From Proteromonas lacertae (lineage: Eukaryota > Sar > Bigyra > Opalinata > Proteromonadidae), in the NCBI GenBank assembly GCA_002245135.1, contig NGBS01000871.1, positions 62,001 through 126,000 of the forward strand: DNA of 64,000 bases, given 5' to 3'. The translations under genes and the position numbers were made by a program. Positions 12,417-25,002 of the stretch are shown here, piece by piece (position 1 is the first letter of the stretch; each line of letters starts with the position of its first letter). The notes below the pieces were generated by a model, which was not told the DNA's origin, made no database searches, and was given only the letters and a program-made list of their open reading frames with translations.

Positions 12417-14512
12417 CTAACTGTATTGATGAGAAACTGATAATATTTCAAATGAAGTGTTTTGACCATATAACTCAACATATGAATATAATGGAGAAGG
12501 TAAATCTTTAACAAGTAAAACAGGAGATGAATTATTATGACTTATCCAAAATTCTCTTTTATCCATATCAACAATCATTTCATAAATTGAACCATCTCTA
12601 TGATTATTGAAATATGGATTTTTATTAACAACTCTTCCAATATGACAATAATCAATAATATATCTACTTTTACCTCCCCATGCATAATAATTACATGTGG
12701 TTGATTGATCATCAATAATATTACCAGAATATGTATTATTAGTTGATAATCCTAACATTATATTATTATAATAACTTCCATTTTGATGAAATTGATATTT
12801 GATATGATAAACTCCATTTTCTATTTTCAAATTCAAATAACAATGACTCCAACCATTAATTGTATTTTTAATTAATTTTCCATTATTTAATATTGATATT
12901 TCATCACTTTTGTATAATTCTGTAAATCTTCCTTCTTCAAATTCTAATTTTATTTTGAATTTCTTTTCATTTACAATATTCTTACATATTATTTCATATT
13001 CTCTTTTTTCGATTTCTTTATCCATTTTTCCATGAATTATTCCATTTTCTTTTTTTATCATTAAACCATTAGGCAATGAAGGATTGATTGAAAATTCACA
13101 TCGATTTCCATCAAATGAAGGAATTATTAACATTTCTTCATAAACACTATATGAATATTCTGATTGAGGATATAAAAATGATGTGATTTCTTTTGTTTTT
13201 AATTCACTCAATAATTCTTTATCTTTCATTATTTCTATCATTTCTTCTTCTTCTTCGAAACTCAATTTATTCTCTTTTATATATTCTATTAATATTTCTT
13301 TGGATTTGGAATTTAAATAATTATCTTCATTCAATATTCTAAAAAGAATTTCTTTTCCACATATATCTTCCATTATTAAAACACTCTTTTTAATCTCAAT
13401 GAATAAACATAAACATTTCATTGTTCGATTTCTTTTATTCTCATTATATTCCATGCATAATCTTTCCAATAGATTTCTCTTTTCTGTATTTGAGATATAT
13501 TCTATTTAAATATATTTTTACTATTTATACTTTCCATTTTCATATTTTTATATTTCATTATCATCAATACTATTTCCATCATTTTTATATTATTCATTTT
13601 TAATATACACATTATTTCATCATTCAATTCTTCTTCTTCCATTCTATCCAATATTCTTCTTTCTTCTTCTTTAAAGTCTTCTTCATCTTTATCTTCATTG
13701 TAATTGTTGATTATTACATTTTGAATTCTATCATCTTTTATTAAATATATTTCTATATGATTTTTACATTCATTTTTCTTCAATTCTATTTTCATTTCTT
13801 TCAACATTTCTTTATTCTCTTTTTCTATCTCTTTCTCTTTTATCTTTTCACAATCGATATCTTCTTCTATCAATTGTTTAAAATCTGCTTTAATCTCTTT
13901 ATTATCATATTTCTTATTCTTTTGGAATTTATACCATTCCAATAAGCGATTTAATAACCATAACTCATTCACTATTATCAAATCTTTCATATTTAATATC
14001 TCAATCAAAGTATTCATTTCTAATCTCAACAAATATTCATTCTTATATAAATATTTATATCCTCGCTTTTCTATTTCCATATTTTTCAATTCTTCTATCT
14101 CTCTCAAACATCCACCAAATACATTACATATATGAATTAATTTCATTAATACTTCATCATCTATATTATTATTCACAAATTCATAACAATCATTTATTAT
14201 CTCTTTTTCACAATAACATAAACAAAACATCAACACTTCACATACACTCTCTTTACAGATTATCAGTTCACCACCACTGTAGTATTTCTCCATCTCATAA
14301 TAGCCAATTTCTTCGATTTCTTCATATAACTCTAAAACTCCAACAAACTCACGATCTAACAACAGTTTCTTTACTGTTTCATTTCCATTCACTAAAATTG
14401 ACTTGATTGACATTATTCGGCTATCTCCAATCTTCACTTCTATATCACCAAAACCACTTTCGACCAATTTTCGACATAATCTATCATAAAAATATATATA
14501 TATAATACCCAT
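12417..14512 (-). CDS. BTB-BACK-like protein with a C-terminal SPRY-like domain
   Basis: Two exons (13531-14512 and 12417-13501) with a 29-nt intron give 688 residues. The N-terminal ~120 residues resemble a BTB/POZ fold (FGDIEVKIGD, then a hydrophobic core with YYSGGEL), followed by a helical BACK-like stretch and a Glu/Lys-rich linker. The last ~160 residues (GWSHCYLNLKIENGVYHIKY, then HNNSSPVLLVKDLPSPLYSY) have the character of a SPRY/B30.2 beta-sandwich. BTB-BACK proteins commonly serve as Cullin-3 substrate adaptors, with the C-terminal domain choosing the target; that role here is inference. The start codon is uncertain because the first ~10 codons look like intron-like TA sequence. The cysteine-rich middle (LMFCLCYCEKE) is typical of divergent BTB/BACK proteins in protists. 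Confidence 0.65.
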
Positions 14513-15104
14513 CTTCTCTTATGCTTTTATTCACTTTTATTATCATCTTTATGTAAATATATAACAAAAATAACGAAATTCGATTTTTATCAAAATTTTG
14601 AATAACCCAAAAATTAAAATGTGATTTAATTGTTAATATATGACTGTAAATACAATATTGTTATTATATTTCATTTTAGTACCGATAATATGAGTATATT
14701 ATAATGTAATTAACTTGAATGTGTTATTAGAAGTGTTATTGTTGTTTTTGAAGGTGTAATGTATTATACACCTGATAATGATTTTTACTATGTGAAATGA
14801 TTTATTTGTAGATGAAGTCTAAATATTCTTTTGTAATGCTTATTTTTTACAGTTAAAGATGAAATATAAATAAATTATGATAGTTTAGTTGAATATCAAA
14901 TCATTCTATTAGTACTTTAAAGTGTATTTAAATAAATATAGGAAAGAATGTATAGAAAAGATAATATCAACTCTAATTATATATAATTATTAGTAATTTC
15001 ATTAGTATCGTTATTTTATCTGTAAAATGATTGAATTTAACAAAATACAAAATCTTTCATACTTGAAACGGATTAATTATTTTTGTTTTTTGTTTTTTTA
15101 GAAT
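14513..15104. other. Divergent intergenic region
   Basis: 592 bp upstream of both flanking genes. Very AT-rich, T tract directly before the ATG at 15105. No coding frame or RNA gene seen. Confidence 0.55.
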
Positions 15105-15716
15105 ATGAGTGAAAAGAAGACAGTAATTCAACAAATGCTTGCAGGAGAGTGGTATGATCCATTTGATAAAGAATTTGAAGAAAAATTAGAAGCCACAAGA
15201 GTGTTAGTAAAGAAATTTAACGACAGTGATCCAACTGATCAAGCTAACCGTGATAAACTACTTCATGAGATATTTCCTAATTGTCCTAAACCATTTTATA
15301 TAGAACCTCCACTTCATGTTAATTTTGGTTGGAATTGTTATTTTGGAGAAGGTATTTATATAAATTTTAACTGTGTAATGAACGATCATGGTACAATAAG
15401 AATTGGTGCTAGAACTTTAATAGGTCCAAATGCTGGTTTTTATGCTGTAACTCATCCAATGAATTACAAAGAAAGAGCAACACGAAAAGTGATTGGTAAG
15501 CCAATAACGATAGGCGAAGACTGTTTTATAGGTGGAAGTGTGTCTTTTGTTCCTGGTGTTAGTGTAGGTGATAGAACAGTGATAGGAACAGGAAGTGTAG
15601 TATGTAAAGATATTCCTAGTGATTGTGTAGCAGTGGGAAATCCTTGTCATGTAATAAAGAAGTTGAATAGTGAAGAAGAAAGAGAAGAATTTGCTAATAC
15701 ATATGCCAGTACATGA
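15105..15716 (+). CDS. Bacterial-type maltose/galactoside O-acetyltransferase (hexapeptide repeat)
   Basis: 203 residues, a single exon, close to the length of bacterial Maa/LacA enzymes. An N-terminal helical MAT domain begins with MLAGEWYDPFDKE; it is followed by left-handed beta-helix repeats (GEGIYINFNC, GARTLIGPNA, GKPITIGEDCFIGG, GVSVGDRTVIGTGSVV) and ends with VAVGNPCHVIKKL. The catalytic His lies in AVTHPMN. These enzymes move acetyl from acetyl-CoA to the 6-hydroxyl of sugars. The lack of any intron in a region where neighbours have many, and the typically bacterial family, suggest transfer from bacteria; base composition has fully adapted to the AT-rich host. It stops with TGA. Confidence 0.88.
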   Translation: MSEKKTVIQQMLAGEWYDPFDKEFEEKLEATRVLVKKFNDSDPTDQANRDKLLHEIFPNCPKPFYIEPPLHVNFGWNCYFGEGIYINFNCVMNDHGTIRIGARTLIGPNAGFYAVTHPMNYKERATRKVIGKPITIGEDCFIGGSVSFVPGVSVGDRTVIGTGSVVCKDIPSDCVAVGNPCHVIKKLNSEEEREEFANTYAST

Positions 15717-15948
15717 TTATAATTAAAATTCTATATTAAGGAAATGCTATTTTTATTTTGAATTTTTATAATATGTATTACTAATGTATCAAGTTTATAA
15801 ATAATTTGTTGTTTTATTCTCAACATTTAATACTTTTTAAATTCAGGTGAATAAATTTCGGTTTTCTGTTATCATAAAACGAATATAATTTTTGAATATT
15901 TTTTCGTTACTTTTGTTGTATATCAAAGAGTAAAGCAATTATCAGTAA

Positions 15949-18900
15949 ATGGATAGTAGAAGTATATTCTATATATCATTATTTCTATTTGCATAGAATC
16001 AGGAAATCTAAATTCAAAAGATAAAGCTAAAAGGCTTTTGAATAATATGTATCCTGTTACTATTGGTAGTAAACCGAAAGTAGTAACGTATATAAAACAT
16101 TATTACTGTTTTAATAGAGGTTCTCATTCATTAACAAATTTGGGCAATAGTAATTTCATATTTCCAGATCCAAACCCACTAAATTTGTCGTATAATGCAC
16201 CAGGTAGAGTCAGGGTATTTTTGTTTATATATTTACGTTTAGAAATCTTTTACTACAGATTCAATATCTGTTAATAGAAGAAATAAAATGGGTTCAACAG
16301 AATTACCTTCAATAGAAATTCCAGAACCACAGTTAATGGTATTTTTGAATTATTTGTTAATACAATAGGGTACTGCTGCATATACATATGTTCCAACTCG
16401 AAAGCATGTCAAACAATTAAATAAAAACATGATGAGGATAAATGATATAGCAAATAGATTAATCGATTTACCATCTGAAACTGAAGAAGAAAAAGAGGTA
16501 TTACCATTACTACAATTCAATACAAAAACCGATAAAACATTTCTAACAGAATATTACAATGCAAAAGATGAAGTTAATTCTAATTACAAATTTGATGATG
16601 ATGTTGTTGATTATTATGATCATTGTAAAGTGTTACAGAGTATTATATTTGAGCAAAAATATTTAAATACAACACTAGCTGATCTTAGTTCATTAATAAT
16701 CGATCAATATAACGAAGAAGGTGAGTTGATTTTCAATGTTAAAGAGTATTATAATAACATATTTTTGATGATGAATAAATCACATATTGAATTATATAAT
16801 AATTATTTGAAGAGTTTAGAAGAGATTCGATGTAAGAATGATAAATTAAATGAATTATTGGCAAGAGAACATGAAGTAGAAGATAGATATAAAATCATAT
16901 TTGAAAATCACAAAATAGAATTTGAAAAAGACTTTAAGATAAAAATGGATAAATTAAAACAAGAATTAGCTGAATCTCAAGATAGAGAAAGTCGTAGTGT
17001 TGAAGCACTTCATAATTTAAATAATTTATTTACAGATATGAAGGCAGATTCAAATGCAATTCGAACTCAGAATTTATATGAAGCTATTAGATCAATGCAG
17101 AAGAAATTGGAAGATTCTGCAAGTGAATTAGGTTTATTAAGGTTGTTACCACACAAATTAAAAGAATGTGATGAAGAAATTGATAGATTATCAAAAGAAT
17201 TAAACAAAACCAAAGAACATGAAGAATATTTAGAGAATGAACTTCAAAATCGAACTGAATTGTGCAAATCATTAGTTTTAAGAGAAAGTGGAAGATTAAG
17301 TGCAATAGAAAGTGCTTTAGAACGTTATAAGCACGGTGCTGATTTAAAAGCAACTAAAGAATTAGATAAAGCATTAAAAGATGCAAGAGTAGATATAGAA
17401 AAAGCTGGAGCTGGTTATAATATCTTAGCGAAAAGACCAGTAGGAAATACAGTGTTTTGTTTACGTTGTTCTCAAGAATTAGATGAAAGTAGAAGGACAG
17501 TAGAAGAGATGTTACAAAGAGAAAAAGAGAAAGAATATCAACAGATTAATTGTTTAGCTTTTAGATTATTATTACCAAACTTAGAGGATTTTAGTCCAAT
17601 TAAAACATTGAAATGGACTGTGAGATTGATTAGATCTATATTGAGATGTAAAAGAGTATATATATATATTATTTTATAATTAATTGTTGAATAGAAAGAT
17701 GATATTTTACATTTGCAACATAATATTCCATTAGTCAAATTCCCTGAATATGTTTATGACTATTTCCAACCATCAAGTGATTATTTAGCGAATAGTGGTT
17801 ATGATAAAGATACTTTATTATATGAAGCTGATGAACAAAGGTATAATAATAATAATATATATATATATATATATAATAGATGGACTTTCTACAATAGTCT
17901 AAACAAATTCCGTAAAGAATATATTGAAGTTTCAATATTTTTCCACTTATTGAATGAAGATTATAAATTAGATGATGCTAGATTCATATTATATGTATAT
18001 GAAGCTATAGAAAGCCAATATGCAATAGATTATGTTTCAAGAGAAGATTTTGATAATTATGATGAATTACATTTGATTATAAGTGATGAAGATCAATCTC
18101 TAGATACTCCTGATGTATTATATATTCCATTAGATGAGGCTAATGTTGTTATTAATAATGTAATGAATAGAGCCTCATCCAGTGCAAAGGAATTACCTTT
18201 AGGAAAAATCTTTAAAAAATCAGTAAGTTTGAATGATGAGAATATAAAAATAGATAATAAATACAGAACGAAAGGATCAAAGAAAGCTGTAAATTATGCT
18301 GATGTTATTGATGTATTAATCTATGAATATCGTCAAGAACAAGCTTTAAGAAGAGGTACAATACAATCGATGTTTGACACAGCAACAACACCTTTACCAT
18401 CCAATAGCTCAAAGATAAGTCAAGATAATCCAGCTGGTAGAGTTCCAATAACTTTAGTACAATTTATTACCATTGTTAAGAATTTGAATAATACAATTGA
18501 ATTGAGTGAAATATTGAATTTATATCGTTTAAGTTACAAATTGGGTCATACAGTAGTGAATTATGAATCGTTTATGGATGCTTGTGAAATTAGTCAATTC
18601 TTTGTGAAATCTTTAAGATTACCACATTTTATTAATGGTTATATATTACATAGAATGGATTCTGATACAGTATATATATTTATATATTTATTTATTTAAA
18701 ATAGAAAAGAAGTTTAGCATTCTTAATCAGGGAGCATTACACCTTATACAAACCAACACTACTAAGAGTTTTAACAAATTTACACTTATCAAAATGTGAA
18801 ATAGCAATAATAAATAGATGGATATTAGTATTAGAAGATGAATTACAAAATGATGGTGTTGGTTGGAATGTGGATGGTACAAAAACATTATCATTATATA

Positions 18901-19600
18901 GACATGTGTTAGATACGATGAGTGAAATTACAACTAATAAATACGAATCAATTGGGGAAGAAAACGATCCTTATCGTGTTACAGAAATAGAAAATGAATT
19001 GACACACAAAGTTAAAGCTTTAATAACTCGTAGAAATGCTGGTGATGAGATGAAATATTATAATATAAAGAAGAATATTAAAAGTAGACTTATTCAAATG
19101 GCTTATCATAAATTGAGAAGTGAAATTAGAAGTGTTCCAATTAATGTAAGGCCTTTAATGAGTAAAGAATATATGCTAACTAAGAAATTCAAAGAACCTT
19201 GGGGAAAACCATTAGAAGAAAGATTTATTCCAACTTTAATCAGTCAAATTTATAATTTCCAAATTCAATTAATATGTGGAAATCCATCTCAAATTTTATC
19301 TCTAAGAGAAGTAACTGTTTATTATTTTATTACATTGTTTGGTATAAGATCAATCGCTGAAAGATATGTTGATGAATTCTTTAGAGGTTTAAAGAATGTA
19401 TGTAATAGTAATCCAAGAGTGAAATTATATATATTAATGTTAGGGTATATTCTATTATTATTATTATTATTATTATATTATAGTGATATTTCATCATTTT
19501 CATTTATTTATCCACAAAGTCAGTTATTAATATTTGGAATGAAACATACATTTAATTTCTTCTTGAAATGTTTATCTTTAATTGAAGCTTTCTTAGAATG

Positions 19601-19631
<31 letters not shown>

Positions 19632-20416
19632 AATAGTGTCACATTCAAAAACAATACAACCTTCAACAGCCAAAGAAATATGTGCTACAATTTGTAAAAG
19701 TATATTTTTGTTTTTTTGTAATATTTATATTTATAGATTGGAAATCATCTGATATAGTTTCACTTCATAAAGTATTTGACAAAACATTTGAAGATAACAA
19801 TACCATAGAACCTGATGAATTCTTATTGTTCATTTGTAGTGAATATGTACAAGAATATTTAAGACAATCTGGAAATCTAAAAAGTCTTTTTAAACTAGAA
19901 GAAATGACATGTGATAAAGATATAATGATTGATAATTTAGTTCATGCAGTAAAAGAGTTTCATGAAGGTTATGACTTAACTAATGTTTATAATATATTAA
20001 GAGAAACATATGTGTTATATGATAGAGGTAAATTAACAATAAATGAGTTTATTAAAATCTGTGAAAAGTACAATGTAATTGAAATATCAATGGATCATAT
20101 TGAATATCATGGTTTGCCAAGACATACAAAATCAATGTGGAATTTGTTGATTAGTAGTTGGAATATATTTAAAGATATAGTGAATGATGCAATAGTGAAA
20201 TTGAAATCAAATCCACATGCCGTAGTTAGATCAAATGAAGCTGTTTTTAAAGCTCAAACTGCTTTACAAAGATTGAAATCTAATTCGTTGAAAATAACCA
20301 GTTCTTTAAAACAATTTACTGAAAATGAAGTTGATTGTGAATTTGTAGAACAACAATGGCTTTTATATCGAAAGATTATCAAAGATACTTGTTTGACATT
20401 CGATTTAATTGAATAA
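15949..20416 (+). CDS. Large coiled-coil protein with an EF-hand-like C-terminal region (unknown)
   Basis: Ten exons joined by introns of 28-39 nt give one frame of 1382 residues: 15949-15961, 15997-16214, 16243-16338, 16369-17655, 17695-17840, 17880-18669, 18705-19444, 19484-19599, 19637-19699 and 19737-20416. The middle (about residues 210-390) is a charged coiled coil (Lys/Glu heptads). The rest is helical with few low-complexity runs. The last exon holds two acidic helix-loop-helix segments (DKTFEDNNTIEPDEFLLFI and YVLYDRGKLTINEFIKIC) that resemble EF-hands, the second with a degenerate loop. I do not recognise the family; a flagellar or centrosomal protein would fit the look but is a guess. 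Several introns are nearly pure (TA)n or (TAT)n. One upstream motif copy (AAACGAATATAATTTTTGAA) sits at 15877-15896, ~55 bp before the ATG. Confidence 0.72.
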
Positions 20417-20544
20417 TTAATAAATATATATTTTAATATGTTTTTTTCTTTCATTTCATCTTGTAACATTAAGCAAAACACATCATCTGCAAAAGATTTC
20501 AATAACAATTGAAAAACATCATTCAAACTGATAATCAAGCCTAT

Positions 20545-21526
20545 ATGATTGAATTGATTAGTTTATGTGGTATACCAGCATCTGGTAAGTCAACCACTAT
20601 AAATAAATATATAAATTACATAAAAGAAGTGAAATACCCAATCAATATAATAGTCATTTGTTTTGATTTAATAGAAAGTGCATTTCAAGAGAGTATATTG
20701 AATATATAAACTATTTAGAGATATGGGATGTAGGAAAATGGCATATATCAAGAGAAAAATGTTTAGATTACATAAATGAGATAGTTCAGTCCATAAAAGA
20801 ACACTCCAGTTTAGAATTATGTAATGGAATAAATGGAATAAATATATACAAAAGTGAAACAGAAAGTGAAGATTATGTGATAATTTATGATGATAATATG
20901 TATTTAAGTTCAATGAGAAAAGAAATTTACCATATTGCTTTAAAATGTATATATAATAATGATTACAAAATATATTATTGTAGATGAATGTAGTTATGGG
21001 ATAATTTATTTTGAAGTTGAATTAAACAAAGCTAAAGAAAGAAACAAAAGTAGAGAAAATGTAGTCAATGAAAATATAATCGAACGAATGAATGAAAGAA
21101 TTGAAATTCCATGTAATAGTAACAAATTTGAAGAGAATATTCTAATATTTGATGTTAAAAAATCGAATATTGATTTAATTCACAATTTCGTTCTTTCAAT
21201 AATTAATAAACCGGTTTTGCCATTTTATTCTGATGAAGAAATAAAAATAAAAGTATTTTATTATATGTATAGGTTTATTATTCGAATAGAAAACGAGAGA
21301 TGAAGAATCTCGAAATAATTTAATTCATCAATTTGATCTAAAAATGAGAAGTATTATATCTGAAGAATTTAAAAATAATAAAATAAATAAAGATAAAAGT
21401 AAGAGAATATCAAATTTAAAAGGTGAAACATTAAAAGAACTTCATAAATATTCAATTACTGATGATTCAATAAATGATTTGGAAACAGAGTTTGTAGCTA
21501 AATTAAACAGAATAATAAAAGAATGA
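20545..21526 (+). CDS. PSTK: O-phosphoseryl-tRNA(Sec) kinase (PSTK)
   Basis: Phosphorylates Ser-tRNA(Sec), the step before selenocysteinyl-tRNA formation in eukaryotes and archaea. Four exons (20545-20692, 20719-20946, 20984-21252, 21290-21526) with introns of 26, 37 and 37 nt give 293 residues. Walker A is SLCGIPASGKST at residues ~5-16; IICFD-type Asp follows (VICFDLIESAFQ), then WHISREKCLDYI, the PSTK-typical IIYDDNMYLSSMRKEIYHIA (DDN motif), YGIIYFEVEL with RNKSRENVVNENIIERM, and a helical C-terminal tRNA-binding part. What looks like a frame shift after FQE is cured exactly by the 26-nt intron. KTI12 is the main alternative, but DDNxYxxSMR and the R-rich segment favour PSTK. It lies 128 bp behind the coiled-coil gene. 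Confidence 0.85.
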
Positions 21527-21739
21527 CACACATTATTTAAATAGTTTATGAGTGTTGTGTAGTTTTTTTCTAGTTAATTTATAATTAAATTGAAATTACG
21601 ATATGTTCATTCATAAAATAGTTATTTATATGTTTTATATTTGTGTAATTTCTATGTATATACTAAAAACAAATAAAATAAACATATAGGATACTAATTA
21701 CATTGTAGTTACATTTACACTATTAATATTATAACAAAC

Positions 21740-24700
21740 ATTACTCAATTTCCGAATGAAATTCTATTATGAATTTAGATGTGAATCTAGGATTTCTACA
21801 AGCTCCATCGACTTCATTTACAGGAAAACTCATCTCACTTGACATACAACTATTACATATTACATAATATATATAAAATATATATATACTAAGGATGTAA
21901 CCATATAAACAACAAATTACTCACTTCAAATTTAAACTCAGAATCTACAGAAATATTGGGTTGTAAGTCAAAATGCCTTTCATTATTAAATTCAAATGTT
22001 TCACTTTCATATAACACTTTTCCTTCATAATTTGTAATTCTGAATGTATTTCTTAATCTTATCAAAGAAGGCATATTATATAATTTGATGTATTTAATTG
22101 TGACTTTCTTTTTAAATTGATCTCTTAATATAGGAACATAATTTTCAGGATTTAGTTTTAACAATCTATTTTTGAGAGAATTTAAATCTCTATCATTTAT
22201 TTTTGATGAAATGATAGAAGCATTTGTTCTAACAGATGCTCTTGTTGACATTCCACCAATATTTGAAGCAGGAGGAGATTGTCTAATTGATATTACACTT
22301 TGTGGATGTGATATTAAAATGGATCTTAAATCTTTTACAGGTTCATCAGATGCTGAACTAATGCTATTCTTTTTGATATTATTATTTGTCATTGCAACAT
22401 TCAAATGAGGTGATGGAAGTGGTGGTGGTGGAAATGATAATAATGATGATGAAGATACAGGAGGAGGAGGAACAGGAGAATGAGTAGGAGAATGAGCTGA
22501 GATTTGGTTAGGTAAATTCTGTTCAGATGAAAATTTGGTAGTATGTAATGGTGAAGACAAATTGTTATTACTCTCTGGAAATGAAGATAAATTATTATGT
22601 TGTAGTTGTGGTGATAGTTGTTGATTTTGTATTAATGCTGGATGAGTAGAATTATTCCATAACTGATTATTCATACTTGAATTATACGAATCACTAAAAC
22701 TACTTCTAAAGCTAGTATTATTATCTTCAAATGAAACTTTCTCAATAGAATCTATTAATTCAGGATTCTCTAATAATATATCATAAAATTCATTTAATAA
22801 TCTTTCATAGTAATGAACAAATCGAATTTGACTTGGACCACTTACTCCTTGATGTTTTGTTGTTGATTTCTTTTCATTTTCTTCAATTGTTATAGAAACA
22901 TCTGTCGAAGAATCTGATCCATAAGTTCTTTTATTCTTAAATAATTCTAATGCTTCATCAGCTGTCTTACAAACACCACTGTTTATCAAATAAGCACAAA
23001 TCATACAACCAGTTCTTCCTTTTCCTCCTTTACAATGAACAGCTATTACATTCTGTGGACTTGTTCTTAAGTAATACTCAGCATCTGTTGCAAATTTATG
23101 CATTGTATATATTTGAGGAACATTATGATCAGGAATTGGATATTTCCTAACATGACCATGAAAATAGTGAATATTATAGTCTCTTTCATTACACAGATTA
23201 TAGATTCTATAACAATCTGGATGTTTTGTATCAAAGAATCTAGCAACTTCTTTGATTGGATTTCTATACAGACTTTCAACTCTTTCTGAAGGTAATGACA
23301 TTGCTATACATCTTGGTGTTATATAAGTCAAATCTAAATCAAATCCATCTTGTTGATATCTTCTTTTATTCTGACTAACTAAATGCTTTGACTTTTTAAT
23401 TAATCTCTTTCTGCTTCTTAATCCTTTTGTAACAGCTGCAATACCACCTCTTATAATTGTAACTACTGTGAATACTATTGTTATTGTATTAGTGTCTTTG
23501 TTGAATAAATCTTCATAGATAATAACAATAATTGTGAGAATAATTGTAGCAGCAGAGAGAATAAAACATAAATAATCTGCTAATTCAACTTTTTTAAATC
23601 CATAAATATATACTCTGAGTAAAAATTCAATTGTATATAAAATCGAAGCAACAAGATTAAATAATGCACAAAGTAAAAATGCATGTGTTAAAAGATAGGA
23701 TGGAATATACGAAAGAACAGCAAGAACTGTAATTAAATATAATACCACTTGAACGGGTAAAGAATCCAACACTTTTTGGATTTTATAATGTTTTGTCTGT
23801 GGTTTTGCATTAACATTTATTTCTTGTCTCTATATATACCATTATTTAAAACAATAATAAATATTATATATATATATACTCCGATCTGTTTTCCTATATA
23901 ATCAAATATTTGATTCTGAGATATTACACCACTGATTCCACTTGAACCTTCTTCCACTAATAAGACATGATTATTCTATTAAATATATTAAGAATTATAT
24001 ATATATACCACTCTTTCCATTCTTCTCAAACACTGTAACAATGTTGCTGAAGTACTTATTGTATTTAACATATCATCCTCTTCAATATTTATAATATCAG
24101 ACAACTAATAAAAACAAATAGTAAAATAGTATATAAATATATACAATTAAATCATCAGGTAATTTCCCAGATATTAATACTTTCTTTGTTATATCTGTTC
24201 TTGTTAGTGAAGTTCTATATGTAGTATTATGTGTAACAAGTATAGAGTCACAGCTATTTATTTATTTATAAATATTATTAAATGAATAAGATTATACTGA
24301 TGATGATATAACAAATATATAGCTTCTTTTACTTTTTTATTATCTTCAAGTATTAAGAATGTCTTTTGATAAATATCACGAACGAGGCTGTTTCTATTTG
24401 AATAATATTAACTAAACATTTAATTATACAGTGGATCTTTATTATATGATTCTTTATAGTGAAAAAGAAGGAAAAATTAAAGATTTAGCTTTATGTTTTT
24501 CTATCTAAAAAATGATATATTCTCACAAAATTCAAGATCATCTGGAGATAATACTGAAGAGCACTATACATTAAAAAATTAAACAAACAAAAAGAAATGT
24601 GAATTATACCTCATCACTTACTCCATTCGAAACATAACAGTCTTGATGTATTTCTATATTAATATTATTAATTATATATACTTTGTGATGAAAAGTTCAC

Positions 24701-24930
24701 AACAGGAGGAGTAATATAACTACTTAAATATCTACAAAATAAATATAGTTGTATTACCCATTATTTTCTTCTTGTATTTCATCAAAATGTCTATTAAAAT
24801 AAACAGAGAAAAAAATACATTCTGAACTGTTCGATTTGCGGATTGTTCATTTGCTCTGACCTATATATACAAATGATGATTATATATACGAAGAGTAAGC
24901 CACACCTTTTGATTGTTCAGAAATACTCAT
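21740..24930 (-). CDS. G1: CBS-CBS / voltage-sensor-derived TM / PTEN-type phosphatase / C2 protein
   Basis: First of eight paralogs. The 5' half is cut by many introns of ~26-40 nt; the exact joins near 24380-24540 are uncertain. In order: an acidic N-terminus, CBS1 (DPLNSLVRDIYQKTFLILED, then DSILVTHNTTYRTSLTRTD), CBS2 (TLLQCLRRMERV, GSSGISGVISQNQIFDYIG), four membrane segments (23400-23770) with the S2 motif IEFLLRVYIYGFKKVELADY, a basic linker (KHLVSQNKRRYQQDGFDLDL), and the phosphatase with DHNVP, P-loop HCKGGKGRTGCM (23008-23037) and a TI-loop ending HQGVSGPSQIRFVHYYERLL. A ~150-residue Ser/Asn/Pro-rich linker leads to a PTEN-type C2 domain ending in the exon 21740-21849. VSP/TPTE enzymes dephosphorylate phosphoinositides at the inner membrane face. 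The TI loop has a Ser/Thr/Glu insertion. S4 keeps only one membrane-embedded Arg (TIIRGG). Confidence 0.85.
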
Positions 24931-25002
24931 TTTTTTTATTCAAACCTCTCAAGCATTATTGATTATTGTTTTTTGAGTTGTAATGCCACAAACAAATTTA
25001 AA

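Noticed and set aside
14485-14512. 28-nt intron right after the ATG of the BTB gene
   Set aside because: Donor and acceptor exist, but removing it puts the BTB domain out of frame, so the unspliced start was kept with low certainty.
17841-17879. TA-rich tracts such as (TA)n and (TAT)n as satellite or regulatory repeats
   Set aside because: Most lie exactly inside introns or next to splice sites; they are explained by intron composition.
20680-20720. Apparent frame shift in PSTK after SAFQE
   Set aside because: A 26-nt intron (20693-20718) with a GTATAT donor and TTTAG acceptor restores the frame and the family pattern exactly.
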